NCBI GenBank assembly: GCA_002314465.1
Contig: DCGA01000028.1
Span: forward strand, 158-5,334
Reading direction: 5' to 3'
DNA: 5,177 nt
Source of the DNA: a bacterium UBA1790
GTDB lineage: Bacteria > Bacteroidota > Bacteroidia > Bacteroidales > Muribaculaceae
Shown: piece by piece, positions 1 through 5,177 of the stretch
Position numbering within the stretch: position 1 is the stretch's first letter
Layout of the letters: each line of letters opens with the position of its first letter
Notes under the pieces: model-generated
Told to the model about the DNA's origin: nothing
What the model saw: only the letters and a program-made list of their open reading frames with translations
Database searches by the model: none
Translations under genes and position numbers: made by a program

Positions 1-1
1 C

Positions 2-100
2 GATATCCTCATCACCGCCGACGGCTGCCGTTTCCTGGGCGAGGACCGCATCCCCTACCACCCCAAGGATGTAGAAGACTACATGGCAAGCCACAAGTAA
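2..100 (+). CDS. Xaa-Pro aminopeptidase (M24 family), C-terminal end only
   Basis: This is the 3' end of a gene that enters from the left edge; 32 codons and a TAA stop at 98-100 are visible. The peptide reads DILITADGCRFLG, then EDRIPYHPKDVEDYMASHK. The pattern 'D-[IV]-L-[IV]-T-x-x-G-C-R-x-L-G' followed by 'IPxxPxDVExxM' is the usual end of the pita-bread fold in M24 aminopeptidase P enzymes of Bacteroidetes: the last beta strand, then a short helix. These cytoplasmic metalloenzymes remove the N-terminal residue from peptides with proline second. The metal ligands lie upstream, outside the window, so activity cannot be judged. The fragment is GC-rich compared with the cassette that follows. 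It converges on the minus-strand genes and has no ordinary U-tract terminator of its own; the palindromic repeats beginning 13 bp after the stop may serve instead. Family call is fairly sure, from a short tail by memory. Confidence 0.75.
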   Translation, partial: DILITADGCRFLGEDRIPYHPKDVEDYMASHK

Positions 101-113
101 AAGTAGTATAACT

Positions 114-178
114 ATAAGCTACATAGGTCTTGTAAACCTATAAATGCTTATGTGGCCTATGTAGCCTATGTGGCTTAT
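114..178. repeat. Left palindromic array of 9-nt repeats
   Basis: One reverse unit, GCTACATAG (118-126), is followed by three adjacent forward units: TTATGTGGC (148-156), CTATGTAGC (157-165) and CTATGTGGC (166-174), then a partial unit CTTAT. The arm at 114-127 can pair with 165-178 (13 of 14 Watson-Crick plus one U-G wobble) or, over 9 bp, with 156-164, so several hairpin registers are possible. A smaller hairpin, ATAGGT (123-128) with ACCTAT (136-141), sits in between. The block lies between two convergent stop codons (98-100 and 188-190). It could end or protect both transcripts, though neither side has a run of U after the stem. Confidence 0.85.
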
Positions 179-187
179 AACACACTC

Positions 188-841
188 TTAATACACAATG
201 CAGTTCTGTACTAAAAGCCTTTTAAGCCTTTCAATTTCTTCTTTTTGCTGCGCATTTTCTGTTTCAAGGAAGCGTAGACGCTCATCTTGCTGCTTGCGGT
301 AACCCGTTCGGGCAGCGTGCATGCGTTCCTTGATACCGCCTTCTTTTACAAAAGCTTCGTCAAGTGTTTTGATGTAGCGATTCATTAGCGTGTCGGTCAT
401 GTGACACAGCGTAATAGCGCAGTTTACCATTTCATCTTTTCCCCACCTCGTGAAGAATGAGGAATAATCTTCCAGACTATTATGATACTTGCAATAGTCT
501 ACCATGGCGCCATAGCGAGGATGTGAATCGTCCCATAGAGGAATGTTGTGAGCAATGGCAAAGTCTCTGTAATCTTCTCGTAGTTCCAGAATGCTTGAGC
601 GTGCTACATTTAGAAGCCTTAACTGCATTTCAACAGAAGCAACGCCATCTCCTAAACCCTCCACAATGTTCTGCTTGCCCGAACGTGCCGCCTGTACCAT
701 CTGATCTACTGTGCGGTCTCCATGCTTGGGCAAAAATCTTTCGCAAAAGACAATAGTCAGTTGATACAAAACCTCACTCTTCTGGTAGAAGAATTTGTTC
801 TTCCAGTCGCTTTGGCGCTTGAGGGATTGTTGGGGCTCCAT
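188..841 (-). CDS. Four-helix-bundle protein with C-terminal suffix domain
   Basis: The product is 217 residues with no signal peptide or membrane segment, so it is presumably cytoplasmic. Residues about 17-160 form the four-helix bundle seen in the 23S rRNA intervening-sequence protein (S23) and in Avd of diversity-generating retroelements. The signature is DQMVQAARSGKQNIVEG at 46-62, a family hallmark. Residues about 150-185 (MNRYIKTLDEAFVKEGGIKE, then RMHAARTGYR) match what I recall as the Bacteroidales 'four helix bundle suffix' domain. Residues about 186-212 are highly charged with spaced leucines and look like a short coiled coil, suggesting oligomers. The start is the ATG at 839-841; no Shine-Dalgarno is visible, as is normal in Bacteroidetes. 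The gene lies downstream of, and in the same direction as, the LRR gene, with a 32-bp hairpin between them. Palindromic repeats lie on both sides. Relatives bind structured nucleic acid; binding to the repeats is inference. Precise function is unknown. Confidence 0.85.
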   Translation of the reverse strand: MEPQQSLKRQSDWKNKFFYQKSEVLYQLTIVFCERFLPKHGDRTVDQMVQAARSGKQNIVEGLGDGVASVEMQLRLLNVARSSILELREDYRDFAIAHNIPLWDDSHPRYGAMVDYCKYHNSLEDYSSFFTRWGKDEMVNCAITLCHMTDTLMNRYIKTLDEAFVKEGGIKERMHAARTGYRKQQDERLRFLETENAQQKEEIERLKRLLVQNCIVY

Positions 842-864
842 AGTGTTTTGAGAATATAGATGTT

Positions 865-941
865 ATAGGCCACATAAGCTACATAAGCCACATAGGTTTT
901 TGTTCCTTTCTTATGTGGCCTATGTAGCTTATGTGGCTTAT
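865..941. repeat. Right palindromic array of 9-nt repeats, 32-bp hairpin
   Basis: Three reverse units, GCCACATAA (869-877), GCTACATAA (878-886) and GCCACATAG (887-895), are followed by a 13-nt pyrimidine-rich spacer (897-909, TTTTTGTTCCTTT). Three forward units follow: TTATGTGGC (911-919), CTATGTAGC (920-928) and TTATGTGGC (929-937). The arms 865-896 and 910-941 are complementary at 29 of 32 positions. Read as + strand RNA, two of the three mismatches are G-U wobbles and the third is A-C. The hairpin starts 7 bp after the LRR stop codon and ends 23 bp before the four-helix-bundle start. On the minus strand it is therefore both the 3' end of the LRR transcript and a possible 5' leader structure for the next gene. 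There is no U-tract after the stem on the minus strand. Confidence 0.9.
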
Positions 942-948
942 TAAATGT

Positions 949-3900
949 TTACTTGATGAGCTTCTGGGTGGTTGTTGTGCCGTCGTTGTGGGTGGTTACC
1001 ACGATATTTACGCCGTCGTGGGGGGTAGTCGATGCCTTGCCGGTGAGGTCGTAGTAGGTTACACTTTGTACCTGCGAGTCGGCGTTGATGTCGTCGATTG
1101 CAGTCACGATACCCGAACTTGTCCAGTCGAGGTAGTAGGTGCTGGTCGAGATACCGTTGTCATAGGTGTACTCGGCGCGGCCGCTGGCGCTTGATGTGCC
1201 CTCCTGTGTGGGGACGAGAACGGCAATCTTGCCATAAACCATATCGGCAGTGATGTCATCGGCACCGATTGCCTTGAGCGAACCGGTTACAATGCCGCTC
1301 ACGCCGCTTGCAGCCCAAGCGTTGACCTTGGTAGCGTCGAAGTTGTCGTCGGCGAGGCTTGTGCGCTCGTTGTTCTTGAGTTCGTTCACGCTGGGTTTGA
1401 GGCTCAGGAATGTGCCGCCCTTGTCGCCGGCGTTCTCATCGAGCTGCAGGTAATAGATGTTGCCCACACCATTGTGACCGTGGGTGCACTCGGCGGTGAT
1501 GGCGCGACCGTTGTCGGCGTCCTTGATGTTGGCAGCCGTGAGTGTAGCGGTGGCTCCGCTCAGGTCAATACCGTTAACGTGGTTATGCTCATATTCAAGG
1601 CAAGCGAGTTGTGTGCCGGCCTGGGGGAACGAAATGTTGTAGAGGTCGTTATTGTTGGCGATAACGGTCTGCAACGCGGTAGATGTGAAGTTGAGGTCGC
1701 TTATCCAGTTGCCTGCAGTTGCTGTGCACTTGGTGTCGTTGCTGCAGTCGAGATAAACAAGACCGGTGTTAGCGCTCAGGTCAAGGTCGCGTACATGGTT
1801 TCGCGCGAGGTCGAGATAGCGCATTGCGGTGTTGCTTGCAACGTTGAGTTCGGCAATCTCGGGGTTGTCCTGGCACTTGAGCGTGTCGAGGGCAGCGCAT
1901 CCGTTAACCGTGATAGAGGTGAGGCCACTGTTAGATACCCATGCGGTCTTAATGGCTGTGTTGCCGGTGAGATTAAGGCCGTCGGCACCATAATTATTAT
2001 TATATGCGTGCAGATATTGCAGTGCAGTGTTCTGCGAGAGGTCGAGCGTTGTGAGGTTGCTGTTGTCTTCGCAGTAGAGCAGTTGCAGGTTGGTCGCAGT
2101 GCCAAGGCCTGCAAGTCCCAGACCTGAAGTTTCCTCTATGTAAGGCTCCTCACAGCTGGGCAGTTTCTTGGTTGACTCAGGCTTGCCATAGGCCTCGTTG
2201 TCGATGCGTGCAAGACCGGTATTGGGAACATACACCTGCATGAGTTGTGTGTTGGCGGGGTCTTGGTTGAGCGAGAGCGATGAGAGGTTTGTTCTGTCGT
2301 TGGCCTGTACAATCTTGAGGTAGGGAGTGTTGTCGGCAACACACTCAACGAGTGCTTCGTTGCCCTTGAGGTTCAGCGTGTAGCCGTTTCCTTTGCTGCT
2401 CCAGTATGACCAGTTGTTCTTGGTCCAGTTGCCCGATACGTTGAGATAGCGCAATTTCTTGCAGTTGCTCACGCCTATCGAGTCGAGGTCGCTGTTGGCG
2501 AGATTGAGGTACTCAAGGTTGGGGATACCGCCGCTGCGGTTGGGGTTAAGCGAGCCCTGCATGATATTGTGGTGCTGTCCGCGGGTCTCAATCTGGCTTA
2601 TGCGGCGCAGTTTGTTGAAACCTACGGTGTAACCGAATGTCATCATACCGTTGTAGTCGGCATAAATTTCCTCGATGCTGCCGTTGCAAGGCAAAATGTA
2701 GAAAAAGTGCGGCTCAAGGTTGGCAGGGGTCTCGTTGAGTTTTGTAGAGAAGTTTGCCATGTAACTTTCGCCAGCCGCAGTGCTTTGTATCGAGGTGTAG
2801 CTGATGTCGAGGTACTTGAGATTCTTGTTGTACTTGAAGTTAAGCATACGCAGTCCGGTAGTGTCGTTGTATACGCCCAGGTCGCGTGTGTCGGGCATAC
2901 CCTTGCCCACACCGCCGTTGGTGCCAAGGCCGTTTCTCACCTGAGTGCCTGCGAGGTAAGAATTCAGGTCGTCATAGCGGTCGATGGTGCGGTTGTGGCA
3001 CACGATGAGTGTGTCGAGCGCAGTGTTCTTGAAGAGGTGCAGCGAGTCGCTCAACTGGTTGTAACTCAAGTCGAGGTGGGTGAGGCCGGTGAGGTGCTCA
3101 AGGCTGCTGCGGGTGGCCACTGCAGTGCGAGCGCCGCTGGTAAACGAGGTGTAGGCATTGCTGAATGTGGTGAAGTTGTTGTGCGATGCCTTGAGGTGAG
3201 TGATGCCTGTACAGCCCTGTGTAGAGTTGCTTTGGCCCAGTTCTTCAAACGAACTGTTCTCAATGTCAAGCACCTTGAGGTTGCTCATGCCCTTTATGTA
3301 GAGGCCCTGTGCGGCGTTGATGCCGGTTTCCGAGGCAGTCTTCTTGAGGTTGCCGTTGCCATGCAGGTGCAGTGCGGTGAGATTGTCGTTGCCGGTGAGC
3401 GACAGTGCGCTCATGTTGCTGTTTTCTACAGTGAGCGATGTAAACGCGTTGTTGCCCAGGTCAAGTCCCTCGAGTGAAGTCTCTCCGTCGAGCACATAGG
3501 TTGCGGGGAACGCATTGTTCTGCATCGACAGATACTTCACGGTTGCGACTCCTGTTGCGGGAACCTCGGCAAACTGGTTGCCGTCGAGGCTCATGGTCTT
3601 GAGGGCGGTACAGCCCTCGCCGTTGATGGCGGGAATTGCGGTGAGTGCGCTGTTGGTGATATTCAACGCAGTGATTTTGGTGTTGTTCGAAACGTCTACG
3701 GTCTCAATGGCCGGGCAGTTGTTGATAACCTGTGCAGAAAATCCATTACCGGCAATCTCCACAGTCTTGAGATTCTGGAAACCGTCGATATCACCCGCAC
3801 TCGACCAGTTGGCATTGTCGGCAATAAATGTCTCCAGATTTGGGTTGTTTGCGGGAGTCATGTAGGTTTTCTGACGTGAGTTGAAGTAGATGTCGGTTCC

Positions 3901-4935
3901 GCTCATGTCCAGATACTTCAGGTTGCTCATTGTGCTTACGTTGGCGCAAGTCAACGAAGAGTTGTTGGCGAGAATCAGCGTCTCAAGTTTTGTGAGCGTG
4001 CTTATTGCACCGCTTGCATTGATCCCAGTTCCTAACCCGCCTGTTAATGCGTTGTTTGTCATGTCAAGGTAGACAAGATTCGTTTGCTTGGCAACACCAG
4101 GCGACCAACCTGCAAGTTTCGGGCAGTTCTTGAGAGATAGTTTTGTGAGGGAGGTTACACCGAAAGCAGAGTTAATTGCCGAGAACCAGGCAAATTCGGC
4201 ACAGTCGCTCGCATCAAACTCCTCAAGGGCTGTGACTGGAGATGTCGACAGATTGATGACGTGTGTTCCAGCCTGTGCTGTTGAGTTGGCCGAGAAACCC
4301 TTGATGCGGTCATTGTTGCATATAGACAATTTTTTCAGACTTGTATTGTAAGCAAGGTAAAGGAAGTCGAGGTCGTTGTCGTCGAGGACGAGGTCGGTGA
4401 GGTTAGGGAAATAACCTATACCGGTCACGTTCTGGATGCCTTTGTTAGCGAAGCCTTCGCTCCAGTCGGTTTGCGCCATGAGCACAGCGTCGAGTGCATT
4501 GTTCTCGGCAACTCCGGTTTTTGCCGAAACTGCTGCACGGAACGCTGCATCGGGGAAATTTGTGCTATTAAGCAAGATGCCACGGTCATACACCCATTTG
4601 TTCTTGCCGTCAAGATTGCCGTCGGTACCAGTAATCTTGATGAAACAGTCGCTTGTAATGTTTGTTATGTCGGCACTCTTGTTGGCGTAGTTGTCGGTGA
4701 TAAGGCAATTCACCTCGGTTGCATCGGTGGTAAACTTGTACCAAGTGAGTCCGTTGACAACAACACTTTGTGTGAGGGCGTTACCGGGGTAGTTATTTCC
4801 GTTAAGGTTCCCGCTATTGTTCCAAGCCCACAAGTAGTGGCCGGTGACGTCGCTGGGATAGTTCACATAGACTGTGAGCGCATTGGCTTGTAGTAAAGCC
4901 AGCGAAGCAAATAGTAAAATAAGTAATTTTTTCAT
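949..4935 (-). CDS. Large secreted leucine-rich-repeat protein with CBM26-like N-terminus
   Basis: The product is 1328 residues. Residues 1-19 are a Sec signal peptide (MKKLLILLFASLALLQANA, cleavage after ANA; no lipobox Cys). Residues about 21-118 resemble a CBM26/starch-binding beta-sandwich (YLWAWNNSG, NNYPG, WYKFTT, NCLITDNYANKSADI). Residues about 119-175 are the cap common to Bacteroidetes and Firmicutes LRR proteins (NFPDAAFRAAV, ending GIQNVTGIGYFPNLTDL), but the usual DxNxDG loop is replaced by GVAENNALDA. Residues about 176-1125 are a long, irregular LRR array of about 21-24 residues per unit (LTHLDLSYNQL, LKYLDISYTSI, LVYLDCSND), with Gly/Asn-rich insertions near 660-690 and 785-805. 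Residues about 1130-1270 look like an all-beta region. Residues about 1275-1328 (VTYYDLTGK, then GVNIVVTTHNDG and QKLIK) resemble a type IX sorting tail. It is probably exported, surface-attached or released, and may bind glycan or protein; no catalytic motif was seen. The ATG at 4933-4935 is chosen because the signal peptide begins there. Confidence 0.88.
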   Translation of the reverse strand: MKKLLILLFASLALLQANALTVYVNYPSDVTGHYLWAWNNSGNLNGNNYPGNALTQSVVVNGLTWYKFTTDATEVNCLITDNYANKSADITNITSDCFIKITGTDGNLDGKNKWVYDRGILLNSTNFPDAAFRAAVSAKTGVAENNALDAVLMAQTDWSEGFANKGIQNVTGIGYFPNLTDLVLDDNDLDFLYLAYNTSLKKLSICNNDRIKGFSANSTAQAGTHVINLSTSPVTALEEFDASDCAEFAWFSAINSAFGVTSLTKLSLKNCPKLAGWSPGVAKQTNLVYLDMTNNALTGGLGTGINASGAISTLTKLETLILANNSSLTCANVSTMSNLKYLDMSGTDIYFNSRQKTYMTPANNPNLETFIADNANWSSAGDIDGFQNLKTVEIAGNGFSAQVINNCPAIETVDVSNNTKITALNITNSALTAIPAINGEGCTALKTMSLDGNQFAEVPATGVATVKYLSMQNNAFPATYVLDGETSLEGLDLGNNAFTSLTVENSNMSALSLTGNDNLTALHLHGNGNLKKTASETGINAAQGLYIKGMSNLKVLDIENSSFEELGQSNSTQGCTGITHLKASHNNFTTFSNAYTSFTSGARTAVATRSSLEHLTGLTHLDLSYNQLSDSLHLFKNTALDTLIVCHNRTIDRYDDLNSYLAGTQVRNGLGTNGGVGKGMPDTRDLGVYNDTTGLRMLNFKYNKNLKYLDISYTSIQSTAAGESYMANFSTKLNETPANLEPHFFYILPCNGSIEEIYADYNGMMTFGYTVGFNKLRRISQIETRGQHHNIMQGSLNPNRSGGIPNLEYLNLANSDLDSIGVSNCKKLRYLNVSGNWTKNNWSYWSSKGNGYTLNLKGNEALVECVADNTPYLKIVQANDRTNLSSLSLNQDPANTQLMQVYVPNTGLARIDNEAYGKPESTKKLPSCEEPYIEETSGLGLAGLGTATNLQLLYCEDNSNLTTLDLSQNTALQYLHAYNNNYGADGLNLTGNTAIKTAWVSNSGLTSITVNGCAALDTLKCQDNPEIAELNVASNTAMRYLDLARNHVRDLDLSANTGLVYLDCSNDTKCTATAGNWISDLNFTSTALQTVIANNNDLYNISFPQAGTQLACLEYEHNHVNGIDLSGATATLTAANIKDADNGRAITAECTHGHNGVGNIYYLQLDENAGDKGGTFLSLKPSVNELKNNERTSLADDNFDATKVNAWAASGVSGIVTGSLKAIGADDITADMVYGKIAVLVPTQEGTSSASGRAEYTYDNGISTSTYYLDWTSSGIVTAIDDINADSQVQSVTYYDLTGKASTTPHDGVNIVVTTHNDGTTTTQKLIK

Positions 4936-5011
4936 TATGTAATTTGTTTATGTTTTTCCTAAAAAGTTAATGCTGTTTTTATAGATTAGAACACACTTTG
5001 CATAATAATTG

Positions 5012-5041
5012 CAAATATAATAATAATTTATGGATATCAAG
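5012..5041 (-). promoter_or_regulatory. Candidate Bacteroidetes-type promoter for the LRR gene
   Basis: Read on the minus strand, 5019-5012 is TATATTTG, an exact match to the Bacteroidetes -7 element TAnnTTTG. Upstream, CTTG (5041-5038) is one base away from the TTTG -33 element, at a spacing of 18 nt against the usual 19 or so. This predicts a transcription start near 5005 and a leader of about 70 nt before the ATG at 4935. The leader is A/T-rich. AGGA at 4960-4957 lies about 21 nt from the start codon, too far to act as a normal ribosome-binding site. The match comes from pattern alone in an AT-rich region. Confidence 0.5.
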
Positions 5042-5063
5042 GACACAAACACGAAAAATACAA

Positions 5064-5096
5064 TAAAAAATGCCCCCTTCGTTACCAAAGGGGGCA
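5064..5096 (-). terminator. Intrinsic terminator of the right-edge gene
   Basis: A 9-bp perfect stem, TGCCCCCTT (5071-5079) with AAGGGGGCA (5088-5096), closes an 8-nt loop. On the minus strand it is followed directly by six T residues (complement of 5065-5070). It lies 24 bp after the stop codon of the minus-strand gene at the right edge (TAA at 5121-5123). Its position and polarity fit termination of that gene and insulate the LRR promoter downstream. On the + strand there is no T-run after the stem, so it is one-directional. Confidence 0.92.
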
Positions 5097-5120
5097 CTGG
5101 GTTATAATCGTTTGTGATTA

Positions 5121-5177
5121 TTACTTGTTGAGAGCCTGAGCTACGTCAACAGCGCAAGCAACGGTGCAACCTACCAT
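5121..5177 (-). CDS. C-terminal end of an unidentified protein
   Basis: The last 18 codons of a minus-strand reading frame are visible, reading MVGCTVACAVDVAQALNK and then TAA at 5121-5123. The frame is open to the window edge, so the visible Met is probably internal. The terminator 24 bp downstream supports a real gene end here. Two cysteines three residues apart (Cys4 and Cys8 of the visible part) sit in a small-residue-rich stretch followed by a short amphipathic helix (DVAQALNK). I do not recognise the family from this tail and give no function. Confidence 0.65.
   Translation of the reverse strand: MVGCTVACAVDVAQALNK

Larger units (their letters stand above)
114..941. mobile_element. Putative repeat-bracketed cassette with a four-helix-bundle gene
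   Basis: This is an inferred unit: one minus-strand four-helix-bundle gene (188-841) enclosed by two blocks of palindromic 9-nt repeats (114-178 and 865-941). The outer left arm ATAAGCTACATAGG (114-127) has a perfect 14-bp inverted match at 919-932. The 32-bp array at 147-178 recurs as a direct copy at 910-941 with one mismatch (C166 versus T929). Without the block, the stop codons of the flanking convergent genes would lie about 20 bp apart. I see no transposase, reverse transcriptase, integrase or convincing target-site duplication at the edges (outer flanks AAGTAGTATAACT and TAAATGT), so mobility is not shown. It may instead be a fixed gene with regulatory repeats. Confidence 0.45.
4936..5120. 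other. Intergenic region between the LRR gene and the right-edge gene
   Basis: This is 185 bp of AT-rich DNA between two minus-strand genes. It contains the terminator of the upstream gene and the candidate LRR promoter described separately. The remaining part, about 4936-5005, is the expected LRR leader and shows no strong hairpin, riboswitch-like conservation or small reading frame that I can support. Confidence 0.7.

Noticed and set aside
457..756. A 99-codon + strand frame opposite the four-helix-bundle gene
   Set aside because: The minus-strand product carries the family signature DQMVQAARSGKQNIVEG, while the + strand frame shows no domain and starts inside the other gene.
842..864. An independent promoter for the four-helix-bundle gene just upstream of its start
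   Set aside because: On the minus strand only TATATTCT resembles TAnnTTTG, with a key mismatch and no suitable -33 element. Support is too weak to annotate.
114..941. A 23S rRNA intervening sequence
   Set aside because: No rRNA sequence flanks the block; both neighbours are protein-coding genes.
147..941. A CRISPR array made of the 9-nt repeats
   Set aside because: Units are 9 nt and directly adjacent, with no unique spacers, and they occur in both orientations around a gene. No cas gene is visible.
141..947. TAAATG at 141-146 and 942-947 as a target-site duplication
   Set aside because: The left copy lies inside the left repeat block rather than outside it, and a 6-bp AT-rich match is expected by chance. 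The true outer flanks show no duplication.
2569..3477. A long open frame on the + strand, antisense to the LRR gene; similar ones lie at 931-1194 and 1474-2127
   Set aside because: These are by-products of the LRR gene's codon use. Their products are low-complexity (Val/Ala/Glu/Gly-rich) with no recognisable domain, and the opposite strand has a complete signal peptide and a coherent LRR protein.
114..4935. A diversity-generating retroelement (Avd-like protein next to a large surface protein)
   Set aside because: There is no reverse transcriptase, no template/variable repeat pair with adenine-specific differences, and the surface protein does not end in a C-type-lectin fold. Only the four-helix-bundle fold is shared.

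Overview
The window looks like a chromosomal segment of a Bacteroidales bacterium (Bacteroidaceae, Prevotellaceae or Muribaculaceae-like; the exact family cannot be fixed from this sequence). Four things point that way: a very large secreted leucine-rich-repeat protein with a C-terminal tail of the Bacteroidetes sorting-domain type, a four-helix-bundle 'suffix' protein of a kind I associate with Bacteroidales, translation starts without a usable Shine-Dalgarno sequence, and a TAnnTTTG-type promoter.

Layout from left to right. (1) Positions 2-100, + strand: the last 32 codons of a gene that reads as an M24-family Xaa-Pro aminopeptidase. (2) Positions 114-941: a cassette-like block holding a minus-strand four-helix-bundle gene (188-841). 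It is bracketed by two blocks of 9-nt repeats, GCYACATAR and its reverse complement, arranged as inverted arrays. One 32-bp array (147-178) recurs at 910-941 with a single difference, and the right-hand block can fold into a 32-bp hairpin. (3) Positions 949-4935, minus strand: a 1328-residue secreted LRR protein with a signal peptide, a CBM26/starch-binding-like N-terminal module, a long LRR array and a sorting-tail-like C-terminus. (4) Positions 4936-5120: an intergenic region with a good candidate promoter for the LRR gene and a clear intrinsic terminator for the gene to the right. (5) Positions 5121-5177, minus strand: the last 18 codons of an unidentified gene.

The most interesting part is the repeat-bracketed four-helix-bundle gene. 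Its family includes the protein encoded in 23S rRNA intervening sequences and the Avd protein of diversity-generating retroelements, both of which work with structured nucleic acid, but there is no rRNA and no reverse transcriptase here. The block fills almost all of the space between two convergent genes: only 13 bp separate it from the peptidase stop codon and 7 bp from the LRR stop codon. The repeats differ only by C/T transitions at two fixed positions of the 9-mer, mostly compatible with G-U pairing. This fits either a mobile or domesticated palindromic-repeat element with its own nucleic-acid-binding protein, or an RNA-structure element acting as a bidirectional boundary. Both are inferences.

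The LRR gene and the four-helix-bundle gene point the same way, so read-through from one into the other is possible. The remaining genes show no functional link to one another.
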